Assembly (NCBI GenBank): GCA_944377745.1
Contig: CALWFV010000013.1
Coordinates: 1 to 64,000 of the forward strand
Reading direction: 5' to 3'
Source: an uncultured Mediterraneibacter sp.
Lineage (GTDB): Bacteria; Bacillota; Clostridia; Lachnospirales; Lachnospiraceae
DNA length: 64,000 bases
A model generated the notes under the pieces. It was not told the DNA's origin and did no database searches. It worked only from the letters and a program-made list of their open reading frames with translations. The translations under genes were made by a program, and so were the position numbers. Below are positions 17,326 to 28,210 of this stretch, piece by piece (position 1 is the first letter of the stretch; the number at the start of each line of letters is the position of its first letter).

Positions 17326-18243
17326 ATGAAATTAGGTTCACACGTCGGCATGAGCGGAAAAGACATGCTCCTTGGTTCCGCAAAGGAGGCCGTCTCCTAC
17401 GGCGCCGACACTTTTATGTTCTACACCGGAGCGCCACAGAACACGCGCAGAAAAGAGATCAGCGAACTCAACATCGGGCCGGCATGGGATTATATGAAGG
17501 AACACGGCATCGATGAGATCATCGTACACGCTCCCTACATCATCAATCTGGGGAATTCCGTAAAACCGGAAACCTTTTCCCTTGCAACAGAGTTCCTTGC
17601 CAAAGAGATCGAACGCACCATAAGCTGCAGGAGCCACGTTCTGATCCTGCACCCGGGCGCACACGTCGGAGCCGGAACTGACGCCGGGATCGCACAGATC
17701 ATAAAAGGGCTGAACGAAGTCCTTACGGCAGACACAGACTGTTTCATCGCGCTGGAGACCATGGCGGGCAAAGGCTCTGAGATCGGCAGGTCATTTGAAG
17801 AACTCGCCCGCATTTATGAAGGGGTAAAATACAACGACAAGCTGAGAGTCTGCTTTGATACATGCCACACAAGCGACAGCGGCTATGATATCGTCGGCCA
17901 TTTCGATGATGTGATCGCCGAATTCGACCGGATCCTCGGGAAAGATCAGATCGCGGTCTTTCACATCAACGACAGCAAAAATCCCAGAGGCGCTCAGAAA
18001 GACCGGCATGAAAATCTGGGATTTGGAAATCTCGGTTTCGACGCGCTGAACTATATCGTACATCACCCGGACTTCGAGAACGTTCCGAAGATCCTCGAGA
18101 CCCCCTGGATCCCGTCTGAGGCCAATCCGAAAAAATCATATGCCCCATATAAATATGAGATCGAAATGCTCCGGAGCGGAAAATTCAATCCGGATATGAA
18201 AAACCGCATCCTGAAAGACAGCGAAAATCCTGCCGGGTCTTGA
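17326..18243 (+). CDS. nfo: Deoxyribonuclease IV (AP endonuclease)
   Basis: The 305-residue TIM-barrel enzyme cuts DNA at abasic sites in base-excision repair and uses a trinuclear metal centre. Family motifs are visible in order: the start ([10 protein letters not shown]), [67 protein letters not shown] and ILETPW, which supply the His, Glu and Asp ligands. The ATG at 17326 has CGGAGGAC nine bases upstream. An open frame continues upstream but runs through the hairpin leader and is not coding. It is a single gene with its own promoter. Confidence 0.96.
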   Translation: MKLGSHVGMSGKDMLLGSAKEAVSYGADTFMFYTGAPQNTRRKEISELNIGPAWDYMKEHGIDEIIVHAPYIINLGNSVKPETFSLATEFLAKEIERTISCRSHVLILHPGAHVGAGTDAGIAQIIKGLNEVLTADTDCFIALETMAGKGSEIGRSFEELARIYEGVKYNDKLRVCFDTCHTSDSGYDIVGHFDDVIAEFDRILGKDQIAVFHINDSKNPRGAQKDRHENLGFGNLGFDALNYIVHHPDFENVPKILETPWIPSEANPKKSYAPYKYEIEMLRSGKFNPDMKNRILKDSENPAGS

Positions 18244-18255
18244 CAGCCTTCTTCT

Positions 18256-18288
18256 TTCAATGTATGATTGTACTATATCTATAATACA
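18256..18288 (+). promoter_or_regulatory. Promoter and operator of the GntR-ABC operon
   Basis: A TATAAT box at 18280-18285 is preceded 18 bases upstream by a weak TTCAAT. A near-perfect 20-bp palindrome of the form TGTA-N-TATA-NN-TATA-N-TACA at 18269-18288 covers the -10 box. That is what is expected for autorepression by the YtrA-type GntR regulator encoded directly downstream. Confidence 0.7.
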
Positions 18289-18317
18289 GTTTACAAGAAA
18301 GAAAACGAGGTGATACG

Positions 18318-18701
18318 ATGCCATGGGAATTAGATAACGACCGCCCCATCTACCTTCAGCTGATGGAGCGCATCCAGCATGACATCATTTCGGGTGTATA
18401 TAAACCCGGAGACAAGATTCCATCCGTCCGCGACCTCGCGCTGGATGCCGCAGTGAATCCAAACACAATGCAGAAGGCTCTCTCCGAGTTGGAGCGAAGC
18501 GGTCTTCTTTATTCTCAGAGAACAAGCGGACGCTTTATTACAGATGATGAAAAACTTCTGAAGAAAATGAAAATGGACCTTGCGTCCGAGCATATCCATC
18601 AGTTCTTCGAACAGATGCATCATCTTGGTTTCAGCGACGACGAAACGCTGGAAATGATACAGGACGTATTAAGGAGGGAACAGTATGGAACCGATTCTTG
18701 A
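18318..18701 (+). CDS. YtrA-type GntR transcriptional regulator
   Basis: The 127-residue protein has the winged helix-turn-helix of the GntR family. Residues about 10-75 read IYLQLMERI, then GDKIPSVRDLA, VNPNTMQKALSELERSGLL and RTSGRFI. A short helical C-terminus replaces a ligand-binding domain, which is typical of the YtrA subfamily. These repressors usually control the ABC transporter genes next to them. Here the next gene starts 17 bases before this one ends. AGGTGA precedes the ATG. The palindrome at 18269-18288 is the likely operator. Confidence 0.92.
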   Translation: MPWELDNDRPIYLQLMERIQHDIISGVYKPGDKIPSVRDLALDAAVNPNTMQKALSELERSGLLYSQRTSGRFITDDEKLLKKMKMDLASEHIHQFFEQMHHLGFSDDETLEMIQDVLRREQYGTDS

Positions 18702-19383
18702 ATGCAGGGATCTGACAAAAAAATACGGCAGCAAGTACGCCCTCTATAATCTGAACCTCTCCCTGGAGCGAGGACAGATCGTAGGACTTCTTGGGCCCAA
18801 CGGAAGCGGAAAGACGACACTGATCAAACTTGCCAACTCACTTCTGCACCCCACCGGCGGCCAGATCCTGATAAACAGAACAGAACCGGGGATCGAGACA
18901 AAGAAGGTTGTCTCCTATCTGCCGGACCGCAATTATCTCGGCAGACATATGCGTGTGGATGAGATCACAGCATACTACAATACATTTTATGACAATTTCA
19001 GTATGGAGCGGGCCGCGAAGATGATGGACGCGCTGGACATCGACCGCCGCGCCAGACTATCGTCACTGTCTAAAGGGACTTTGGAAAAAGTACAGCTCAT
19101 CCTTGTCATGAGCCGTGAGGCGAAGCTGTACATCCTGGACGAGCCGATCGGAGGCGTGGATCCCGCCGCCCGGGACTATATCCTTCAGACTATCCTGACA
19201 AATTACAATGAGAATGCCACAGTCCTCATCTCCACCCATCTGATCTCCGATATTGAAAACGTGCTGGATCATGTTGTCTTTCTCCAGGAAGGCCAGCTCG
19301 TCCTCAGCGAATCCGTGGATGAGATACGTACACAGCACGGCAAATCTGTGGACACTTTGTTCCGGGAGGTATTCAAATGTTAG
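18685..19383 (+). CDS. ABC transporter ATP-binding protein
   Basis: This 232-residue nucleotide-binding subunit has Walker A GPNGSGKTT (about residues 38-46), a Q-loop region, a degenerate signature SLSKGTLEKVQL in place of LSGGQ, and Walker B LYILDEPIGGVD. The signature variant is common in YtrB-type ATPases of GntR-controlled operons. It overlaps the regulator gene by 17 bases and the permease gene by seven, so the three are translated together. AAGGAGG lies seven bases before the ATG. The substrate is unknown; cell-envelope stress or antibiotic export is typical for such operons. Confidence 0.93.
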   Translation: MEPILECRDLTKKYGSKYALYNLNLSLERGQIVGLLGPNGSGKTTLIKLANSLLHPTGGQILINRTEPGIETKKVVSYLPDRNYLGRHMRVDEITAYYNTFYDNFSMERAAKMMDALDIDRRARLSSLSKGTLEKVQLILVMSREAKLYILDEPIGGVDPAARDYILQTILTNYNENATVLISTHLISDIENVLDHVVFLQEGQLVLSESVDEIRTQHGKSVDTLFREVFKC

Positions 19384-20183
19384 GGAAATTACTGAAATTC
19401 GACTTGAAATACGGGATGAAGATCTTCCTTCTTCTGCACGGAATCCTGATCGTCATCTCCCTGCTGGGGCGTTTCCTTTTTCTGGATCAGCTCAACTTTA
19501 ATGAACCGGACGCTGCTCTCGTTTCAAGCGTGGCGCTGTTTGCCGCTGCCATAATATTTCTGCTCATGGCTGTCTGCTTCTGCACATGGATGATCATCGC
19601 ATTCCGGTTTTACAGGAATTTGTTCACAGGGGAAGGTTATCTCACCTGGACCCTTCCCGCTTCCGGCGTGCAGCACCTGTGGTCAAAAATAATATCCGGC
19701 AGCATTCTGTTCCTGCTGGACTGCATCATAGAGGGCGGATGCGTCCTGCTCCTCGTGACAGGGTGCAATGTCACAGAAGCTTACAGCGTGATTGCTCCCG
19801 ATGTAAATTCCGAACTTGGGATGACTCTGAGCACCTTTGCTTTGATCCTGTTTGTCATCATGCTCATCTCAGGACCGGTCAGCGTGATCCAGACCTATTT
19901 CTGCATCGCTATCGGACAGCTTTTCCCGGCCCATCGGCTGCTCGGTGCCATAGCTGCATACTTTATATCCAGCTTCTTGATACAGCTCCTCTCTTTCGGA
20001 CTGCAGATCGGGATTGGACTGTTTCCGGAATACATACTCATCGGGCCGACCGACACAGCGGACCAGGTCGGCACATACCTGTTCACTACAATGGGATATT
20101 CAACAGTGATGATGATCGTCATCGCCATATTGCAGTACATAGCAGTCCACTATATCATGCAGAAAAAGATCAATCTGCTGTAA
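19377..20183 (+). CDS. ABC transporter permease (ABC-2 type)
   Basis: The 268-residue protein has six predicted membrane helices with short loops and no ATPase motifs. The segment FTGEGYLTWTLPASGVQHLWSK between helices 2 and 3 is typical of Lachnospiraceae ABC-2 permeases paired with a YtrA/YtrB-like set. It overlaps the ATPase gene by seven bases, with GGGAGG before its ATG. It should form the membrane part of the exporter or sensor complex encoded by this operon. The operon ends at the structured element and terminator that follow. Confidence 0.88.
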   Translation: MLGKLLKFDLKYGMKIFLLLHGILIVISLLGRFLFLDQLNFNEPDAALVSSVALFAAAIIFLLMAVCFCTWMIIAFRFYRNLFTGEGYLTWTLPASGVQHLWSKIISGSILFLLDCIIEGGCVLLLVTGCNVTEAYSVIAPDVNSELGMTLSTFALILFVIMLISGPVSVIQTYFCIAIGQLFPAHRLLGAIAAYFISSFLIQLLSFGLQIGIGLFPEYILIGPTDTADQVGTYLFTTMGYSTVMMIVIAILQYIAVHYIMQKKINLL

Positions 20184-20188
20184 GATTT

Positions 20189-20435
20189 ATGATGCCAGGG
20201 TCAAAAGGTCTAAACCCACATGAGCTTGCTCATAAGTGGGTGAAAGACCTTGGGATCCGCCCCGATATGAGCGTAAAAGTGGGATGTATATCCCACGATA
20301 TGCGAATATCGGGAAGGGTGCTGCGCGCCAGCGACGCGCGTTTAGCACCGACCGAAACGGAGTGTAGACGTGAGAGTGCGCAGCACGGAACAATCCGTAG
20401 GCATCGTAGTTGGGGGCTTTTGACCCCAACATCAT
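20189..20435. repeat. 247-bp structured element with terminal inverted repeats
   Basis: The left end reads ATGATG-NNN-GGGTCAAAAG, and the right end is the inverse of the same pattern (16 of 19 positions match). Between them lie ordered hairpins. At 20206-20250, AGGTCT and ACCCAC pair with GTGGGT and AGACCT around a GAGC/GCTC tip. At 20261-20313, CCCGATAT pairs with ATATCGGG around GTGGGAT/ATCCCAC. Near 20316-20350, GGTGCT pairs with AGCACC. An 82-codon frame on the minus strand runs through the whole element and is judged an artefact. It resembles a miniature, non-autonomous mobile element that forms a folded RNA. Confidence 0.65.
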
Positions 20436-20441
20436 ATTTAT

Positions 20442-20491
20442 AAAAAACCCGGGAAGTGCAGAACATCATGTTTGCACTTCCCGGGTTTTTT
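20442..20491. terminator. Bidirectional terminator between the ABC operon and tRNA-Arg
   Basis: AACCCGGGAAGTGCA pairs perfectly with its inverse 16 bases later, with six A before and six T after, so it works on both strands. It ends the GntR-ABC transcript and the tRNA-Arg transcript, which converge here. Confidence 0.92.
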
Positions 20492-20492
20492 C

Positions 20493-20564
20493 AGCGTCTG
20501 AGCGGAGTCGAACCGCCGCACATGCCTCCGGAGGGCATCGCTCTATCCACTGAGCTACAGACGC
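20493..20564 (-). tRNA. tRNA-Arg (anticodon CCG)
   Basis: The cloverleaf is complete on the minus strand. The acceptor GCGTCTG pairs with CAGACGC, the D-stem GCTC pairs with GAGC, and the anticodon stem ATGCC/GGCAT encloses the loop CTCCGGA (anticodon CCG, reading CGG). The T-loop is TTCGACT. CCA is not encoded. A perfect hairpin (AAGGGGAAG with CTTCCCCTT) lies 14 to 37 bases upstream, at 20578-20601. Confidence 0.93.
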
Positions 20565-20648
20565 ATTTTGGCCTTTCAAGGGGAAGACAATGCTTCCCCT
20601 TAAAGCAACCTTAATTATCCTACCACAATTTTCACAAAATGTAAAGCA

Positions 20649-21596
20649 CTAAAAAATATCACTTTCCGCTTCCTCGCCTTTATTCAAATACACCTTTCCG
20701 GTACTGTATTCTACAAAATAGGCATGGTCGCTCAGAATATCCTCCTCATCCACCTGCGTATCATTAATCTCCTTTACCATCTCGTCCAGCTCATCAATAT
20801 CGAACTCTGTAGAACCCGGAACGATCACAACTTCATGGACGCTGCTGGGAAGGATATAGTAGTCTTTTTTCAGTATCTGCCCTATCATATTCAGTATATG
20901 AGGGTATGCCACACATGCCGCCCCATAGCAGCGGAACTGATTTGACAACACATACATCCCGTCTCTCTTTCCACCCTTCCCGACCAGAAGATTTTCCGAT
21001 TCTCCGCTGTTTTCAGACAGTCCTCTCATCAGTTCTCCGAGAGCATGACTCATCGTAAAAAGTTCTGCCGGGAGGATCTTCTTCGCATTTTCAACGGCAG
21101 CATTCCATAGCATGTCCACATCTGCCTTCCACTGTAACATGTGGCTGTTCTTCACTGTCATTGCAGCCGTCCTCTCACTGTTCATCTCCAGTAAGACATA
21201 AAATACCGCAGACAGATCAAACACATCCCTGTGAGGAACAGTGCGCAGAAAATCCAGATTCTTCTCAGTATTGATCAGGCGGAACACGACCTTATCTCTG
21301 ATCCCTTCAAAAGACATAAGACTTCTGTTGTCCCATGATTCATCGCGGCGGATGCACTCGTAAAATCCCATCACCTCGTCCACTATGCCTTCGATGGAGC
21401 ATCCGTTTTGGTAACACTCATAGTACTCTTCAAGATAGATCGCCGGCGAGATATTGACCCCTTTTTTCTCTACCATGATCCCTCTTTTCTCTGTCCCGTT
21501 ATTCTTTATTGCCGTATATGATGAAACCCGTTCTGAATCTCCAAGTCTCTGGTTCATCATCTTTTCGACTGCGCGTGTAAATTCTGTATAATCCAT
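20649..21596 (-). CDS. DUF5688 family protein
   Basis: This 315-residue cytoplasmic protein of unknown function belongs to the DUF5688 family, common in Lachnospiraceae and often present in several copies per genome. Recognisable parts are the N-terminal FTRAVEKMMNQRL, the segment GVNISPAIYLEEYYECYQNG, and the C-terminal ILPSSVHEVVIVP followed by an acidic region. There is no signal peptide or membrane segment. The ATG at 21596 is preceded by AAGGAG. Upstream in-frame codons to 21770 cross the promoter and are not coding. It is a single gene. Confidence 0.82.
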   Translation of the reverse strand: MDYTEFTRAVEKMMNQRLGDSERVSSYTAIKNNGTEKRGIMVEKKGVNISPAIYLEEYYECYQNGCSIEGIVDEVMGFYECIRRDESWDNRSLMSFEGIRDKVVFRLINTEKNLDFLRTVPHRDVFDLSAVFYVLLEMNSERTAAMTVKNSHMLQWKADVDMLWNAAVENAKKILPAELFTMSHALGELMRGLSENSGESENLLVGKGGKRDGMYVLSNQFRCYGAACVAYPHILNMIGQILKKDYYILPSSVHEVVIVPGSTEFDIDELDEMVKEINDTQVDEEDILSDHAYFVEYSTGKVYLNKGEEAESDIF

Positions 21597-21701
21597 TTTT
21601 CTCCTTTCTCTCGCGCGGTCCATATAAATTAAATGAGAAATCGGCACGAAACGTGCCATTTGAAATAGAATCAGTGATCTGAACAATATTATGTAATGCT
21701 C

Positions 21702-21730
21702 ATTATAGACGATCTCATAAAAAATGGCAA
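21702..21730 (-). promoter_or_regulatory. Promoter of the DUF5688 gene
   Basis: TTGCCA and TATAAT on the minus strand are 17 bases apart. The roughly 100-base leader contains a 15-bp palindrome, GGCACG-TTT-CGTGCC, at 21643-21657, which could be an operator or an RNA hairpin. Confidence 0.75.
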
Positions 21731-21751
21731 GACTTTTTCCGTCTCCATCAG

Positions 21752-21783
21752 AAAAACCTCTGTACTTCAAAAAATACAGAGGT
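21752..21783 (-). terminator. Terminator after efp
   Basis: ACCTCTGTA pairs with TACAGAGGT around a 10-base loop on the minus strand, followed by TTTTC. It lies 26 bases after the efp stop codon. Confidence 0.88.
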
Positions 21784-21808
21784 TCTGATCTTTTATCACT
21801 TTTCTGTT

Positions 21809-22366
21809 TTACACTCTGGAAAGGTACTCTCCTGTACGTGTATCGATCTTCAGCACATCACCGACTTCAACGAACAGTGGAACCATAACCGTCGCTCCTG
21901 TCTCGACAACAGCCGGCTTTGTTGCGCCCTGTGCTGTATCTCCCTTGAATCCCGGTTCTGTCTCTGTAATGGCAAGTTCGACAAAAAGCGGCGGCTCAAC
22001 AGAAAATACATTTCCTTTATGGGAACAGATTTTCACTGTCTCATTCTCTTTCACAAACTTCAGAGCATCTCCGACCACATCCGCGTCAAGAGCAATCTGA
22101 TCGTATGTCTCCACGTCCATGAAGTTGTACAGATCTCCATCCTTGTAAAGATACTGCATGTCTTTTCTGTCAATATGTGCATTCTCAAACTTCTCAGTTG
22201 GGCGGAAAGTTTTCTCAACCACACCGCCGCTGATGATGTTTTTCAGCTTTGTTCTGACGAACGCTGCGCCTTTTCCCGGTTTTACATGCTGAAATTCCAG
22301 GATCTGAAAAATATTTCCATCAATCTCAATGGTAAGTCCGTTCTTAAAATCTCCTGCTGCGACCAT
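21809..22366 (-). CDS. efp: Elongation factor P
   Basis: The 185-residue factor relieves ribosome stalling at polyproline stretches. The three beta-barrel domains of the family are present. The loop [10 protein letters not shown] near residue 28 carries the tip lysine that is modified in many bacteria, and the C-terminal signature ends in [24 protein letters not shown] lies eight bases before the ATG at 22366. It has its own promoter and terminator, so it is probably monocistronic. Confidence 0.97.
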   Translation of the reverse strand: MVAAGDFKNGLTIEIDGNIFQILEFQHVKPGKGAAFVRTKLKNIISGGVVEKTFRPTEKFENAHIDRKDMQYLYKDGDLYNFMDVETYDQIALDADVVGDALKFVKENETVKICSHKGNVFSVEPPLFVELAITETEPGFKGDTAQGATKPAVVETGATVMVPLFVEVGDVLKIDTRTGEYLSRV

Positions 22367-22418
22367 TTATAATCCTCCTTCAATCGTACGCGCGCCCTGC
22401 GGGCACTCCACTCTATTC

Positions 22419-22447
22419 ATTCTATAATAATTCTCTTCTTTTTTCAA
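22419..22447 (-). promoter_or_regulatory. Promoter of efp
   Basis: TTGAAA and TAGAAT on the minus strand have 17-base spacing, about 53 bases before the coding start. A GC-rich inverted repeat (GTGCCCGCAGGGCGC) follows in the leader. Confidence 0.65.
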
Positions 22448-22476
22448 TCCTTTTTTTTGATGTCAGTCATCTTCCG

Positions 22477-22992
22477 TCACATTTTGTCTGTTTTCCGGCT
22501 CTTCTGCCTCATATAAAAGTGCAGAACAATCCTCTCCAGATACCGTTTGAGGACAATCTGGATCTCCTCTTTCGGATGGATCGGTCTGACAAGGATACTG
22601 TGTATCCCCGTACGTTTTGCCCCCCACACATCCGTAAAGAGCTGATCGCCCACAAAGAGCGTAGTCTTCCGGTCCGTTCCCATAAGCTCCATGGCGCGGA
22701 CATAGTTTTTCATCGAAGGTTTATGTGCATTGAAAATATATTCTGTACCGATATCCCGGTTGAACATCTTCACACGGGGTTCCCGGTTATTGGAAAGAAG
22801 ACAGGATGCGAATCCGATCTCCTTCAGCCGCACAAACAGTTTCCACGCACGCTCGTCCGCCGGGGCACCGTGGGGCACCAGCGTATTGTCTATATCGAAT
22901 ATAACGCCTCTGTATCCTTCCTCATACAGTTTTTCAAAAGGGATAACATATGTGGATGCCACATATTCATCCGGGAAAAATCTTTCAAACAT
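22477..22992 (-). CDS. YqeG family HAD IIIA-type phosphatase
   Basis: The 171-residue protein has the HAD phosphatase motifs: DIDNTLVPHG (nucleophile and general acid Asp), LLSNN with Ser, Lys in NAHKPSMKN, and FVGDQLFTDVWGAK supplying the acidic metal ligands. YqeG-type members act on small phosphorylated molecules; the substrate is not settled. Its ATG overlaps the TAA of the preceding fusion gene by one base (TAATG), so translation is coupled. In Firmicutes yqeG is often next to aroE or yqeH, so being tied to a shikimate-pathway gene is consistent. Confidence 0.9.
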   Translation of the reverse strand: MFERFFPDEYVASTYVIPFEKLYEEGYRGVIFDIDNTLVPHGAPADERAWKLFVRLKEIGFASCLLSNNREPRVKMFNRDIGTEYIFNAHKPSMKNYVRAMELMGTDRKTTLFVGDQLFTDVWGAKRTGIHSILVRPIHPKEEIQIVLKRYLERIVLHFYMRQKSRKTDKM

Positions 22993-23777
22993 TATTTACC
23001 ATCCAGTTCCATCAGCTTTGAGATCAGTTCTTCGCTGATCTGCAGGATCGTCTTGTTATCCGTCTGTATCACCACATCCGCAGCAGCCTCGTATTTCTCA
23101 CGGCGCTTCTCCATCAGATCAGCGATAAACTCTACATTCTTATTCCCGTTGAGCACCGGCCTGTCATCGCTGTCCTTTACTCTCTCATAGATCGTCTCCG
23201 GACTTGCGGTGAGAAGGACCACACGGCCGTTCTTCTTCATCTCGACTACATTTTCTTCCCGGAGCGCAACACCTCCGCCACAGGAAATAACACAGTTCTT
23301 CCCTGTCTGAAGTTCCTTTAACAGCTTTGTCTCCAGCCCCCTGAAATATTCTTCACCATAGGTTGCAAAAATATCCGGAATACTCATCTCTTCTCTCTCG
23401 GAGATCTCCTGGTCCATCTCCACCAGACGCATGTCAAACATGGTGCTCAGATAATCGGAGATTGTCGTTTTTCCTGCCCCCATAAAACCGATCAGCACAA
23501 TATTGTATGAGAAAAGTTTTCTTGCCTGGATCCGCTTGCTGTTCCGCAGGATCCGCTTGAAAACATCCTGAATCTCCTCCCTGTACTTATTATCCTTAAG
23601 TTTTTCATTGAGCCTGCGCTCCTGCTTCGCCTCCTGTGCCGGCTGCAGGATCGGCATACCGTATGTCTCCTTGTATGCCATGATCTTCTCAATTATGGCA
23701 TTTCTTTCCACGAGGGCATCTATGATTTTGTCGTCACAGAGTGCCAGCTGCTCGCGGTACATTTCCAGATCGTTCAT
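22992..23777 (-). CDS. Chorismate mutase-shikimate kinase fusion
   Basis: This 261-residue bifunctional protein has two parts. Residues 1 to about 85 form an AroQ-type helical chorismate mutase domain (MYREQLALCDDKIIDALVERNAI), which converts chorismate to prephenate. Residues from about 92 form a shikimate kinase, with Walker A GFMGAGKTT near residue 97, the substrate-binding MDQEIS and FRGLETKLL segments, ISCGGG, and the lid containing DRPVL. The two activities act before and after chorismate, so the fusion spans the branch to phenylalanine and tyrosine. GGAGG precedes the ATG at 23777. A promoter lies inside the end of the amidase gene upstream. Confidence 0.92.
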   Translation of the reverse strand: MNDLEMYREQLALCDDKIIDALVERNAIIEKIMAYKETYGMPILQPAQEAKQERRLNEKLKDNKYREEIQDVFKRILRNSKRIQARKLFSYNIVLIGFMGAGKTTISDYLSTMFDMRLVEMDQEISEREEMSIPDIFATYGEEYFRGLETKLLKELQTGKNCVISCGGGVALREENVVEMKKNGRVVLLTASPETIYERVKDSDDRPVLNGNKNVEFIADLMEKRREKYEAAADVVIQTDNKTILQISEELISKLMELDGK

Positions 23778-23871
23778 CTTCTTCCTCCAGACTTTAAGGC
23801 AGGCATTTGCCCGCCTCTACTGCTTATTCACAAGTGCGCAGCAACCTGCTGTATTCCGCACAATCTTTAAT

Positions 23872-23900
23872 ATTATATCAATTCTCCAGGCTTCTGTCCA
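23872..23900 (-). promoter_or_regulatory. Promoter inside the 3' end of the amidase gene
   Basis: TGGACA and a perfect TATAAT on the minus strand have 17-base spacing. The -35 box overlaps the last codons of the amidase gene. It would start the aroQ-aroK and yqeG transcript independently. Confidence 0.6.
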
Positions 23901-24546
23901 TAGCCTTGCGCACATTCAGCCGGAATTCTTCCCAGGCGTCTTCATGATCCACAAAATATTTCGGACAGACTTTCCCTGTCACATCATAATGCCGAATCAC
24001 ATCCTCTTCAGTCAGACCAAATTTCATGCACAGCCATGCAGTGAGCTGGACAAGAGACTTGTAAGTCTCATCTGTAAAATTCCCGCTCTCGTCGGGATGA
24101 CAGCATTCGATCGATACGGTATCAAAATTCCTCTCATTGGATGCATAGGCAACCTCCCATGTAGGAACGCACTGTATGATCTCTCCGTCCAGTCCGATGA
24201 TGAAATTGCTGCTTGCCTCCGTTGTATGCGTATACTGCAGATCATTAAAATAGTCCCTGTTATCCTGCGCTGTGCTCCCTGGATTTGCCGTATAGTGGAT
24301 CACAATGCCATTGATTCTCTCTGTCCCGATTCCCGGTCTGGAATATGCGTTGACATCAAGGAGCTGGACATCGATCTCCGGCTCTGAAGCATCCACATCG
24401 AGATTCCTCCGCCCGCCGGATACACAGGAATAAATGCCCAGGATCACTGTGAGCACGATCAAAACAAGCGCTCCAACTCCAATATACATTGCCCGGCGAT
24501 CCGTTTTTTTTCTTCTTTTCTTTCTTCCGCTCCGTCCTGTTGTCAT
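23878..24546 (-). CDS. Membrane-anchored N-acetylmuramoyl-L-alanine amidase
   Basis: The 222-residue protein should cut the bond between muramic acid and the stem peptide. A very basic N-terminus (RKKRRKKTDRR) is followed by one membrane helix at about residues 19-42. The Amidase_2 domain then shows IVIHYTANPG (zinc His), SNFIIGLDG, VAYASN, VSIECCHPDESG and RHYDVTGKVCPKYF, supplying the remaining His and Cys ligands. This suggests a wall-facing enzyme tethered by an uncleaved anchor. AGGGA lies upstream of the ATG at 24546. It is probably transcribed from the promoter at 24584. Confidence 0.92.
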   Translation of the reverse strand: MTTGRSGRKKRRKKTDRRAMYIGVGALVLIVLTVILGIYSCVSGGRRNLDVDASEPEIDVQLLDVNAYSRPGIGTERINGIVIHYTANPGSTAQDNRDYFNDLQYTHTTEASSNFIIGLDGEIIQCVPTWEVAYASNERNFDTVSIECCHPDESGNFTDETYKSLVQLTAWLCMKFGLTEEDVIRHYDVTGKVCPKYFVDHEDAWEEFRLNVRKAMDRSLEN

Positions 24547-24583
24547 TCGTATCCCTCAATTTCTGCTTTCAGCTTTTTTAATC

Positions 24584-24612
24584 ATAACATACATTTTATA
24601 AAGGTTTGTGAA
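24584..24612 (-). promoter_or_regulatory. Probable promoter of the amidase gene
   Basis: TTCACA and TGTTAT on the minus strand are 17 bases apart, 38 bases before the coding start. The -10 box is imperfect. Confidence 0.45.
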
Positions 24613-24642
24613 AACTTTCTTATGAAATTATAAAACAGAAGA

Positions 24643-24681
24643 ACAAAACGGCTGCACTGGCTTTCGATGCCTGTGCAGCCG
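24643..24681 (-). terminator. Terminator after guaB
   Basis: CGGCTGCAC pairs with GTGCAGCCG on the minus strand, with an inner GGC/GCC, followed by TTTTGTTCTT. It lies about 45 bases after the guaB stop codon. Confidence 0.85.
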
Positions 24682-24726
24682 CACTTCAAAGTCCCTGAAG
24701 AACCCTTTCGTCTCTTATCATCATTC

Positions 24727-26184
<1,458 letters not shown>

Positions 26185-26234
26185 CTATCTACCTCTCTTT
26201 CTTAGAATCCACTTATGTAAACGTATTATCTGAT

Positions 26235-26263
26235 ATACTACATAAATTCATGTCAGATGTCAA
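26235..26263 (-). promoter_or_regulatory. Promoter of guaB
   Basis: A perfect TTGACA and TAGTAT on the minus strand have 17-base spacing and leave a leader of about 48 bases. Confidence 0.78.
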
Positions 26264-26376
26264 GAGTTTCACAGCCCTGCTGCGGGATGAAAGGTTGATT
26301 TATTTTTAATTTTATTATTAAGCTGTGCTTATAGATCAGACTCTGTTTTTTAGTACAATTACTATTGTCATAAATA

Positions 26377-26461
26377 CCGGAAGTGACAAAAAGTACGTTC
26401 CGGAATTGTAAGCGGTCGCCAGGGACTCGGATAAGCCCGGGCTTTGGCTCGTCAGTGTCAC
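26377..26461 (+). ncRNA. Candidate structured RNA of unknown family
   Basis: The 359-base gap between guaB and groEL holds no gene. On the plus strand CCGGAA (26377-26382) pairs with TTCCGG (26398-26403). The loop contains GTGACA (26383-26388), which pairs with TGTCAC (26456-26461), so a pseudoknot is possible. A GC-rich stretch with GCCCGGGC lies between. A strong terminator follows at 26462-26502. A separate dyad, ACAATTACTATTGT, is at 26355-26368. No convincing plus-strand promoter was found, and no known RNA family was recognised. Confidence 0.3.
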
Positions 26462-26502
26462 AAAAAAGGGTATGCACGATTTCTGAACTGCATACCCTTT
26501 TT
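26462..26502. terminator. Terminator of groESL (works on both strands)
   Basis: GGGTATGCA pairs with TGCATACCC around a 12-base loop, with six A on the left and five T on the right. It ends the groESL transcript 39 bases after groEL and would also end any plus-strand RNA from the gap. Confidence 0.9.
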
Positions 26503-26540
26503 CTTATGATCTGGATTCTGTCAAAATCCGTTTATGCTGA

Positions 26541-28169
<1,629 letters not shown>

Positions 28170-28210
28170 CTATAAAATATTATTCTGTATATTCTGTCTT
28201 TTCCTATTTA

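Noticed and set aside
18244-18268. Terminator directly after the DNase IV gene
   Set aside because: No stable hairpin or T-run is present in the short gap. Transcription may run into the GntR operon region.
20187-20435. An 82-codon minus-strand frame covering the 247-bp element
   Set aside because: It coincides exactly with the inverted-repeat element, and its frame is a by-product of the hairpin sequence. No ribosome binding site is present.
26420-26460. Hammerhead ribozyme core suggested by CTGACGAG on the minus strand
   Set aside because: The required GAAA after stem II and a matching cleavage arm were not found.
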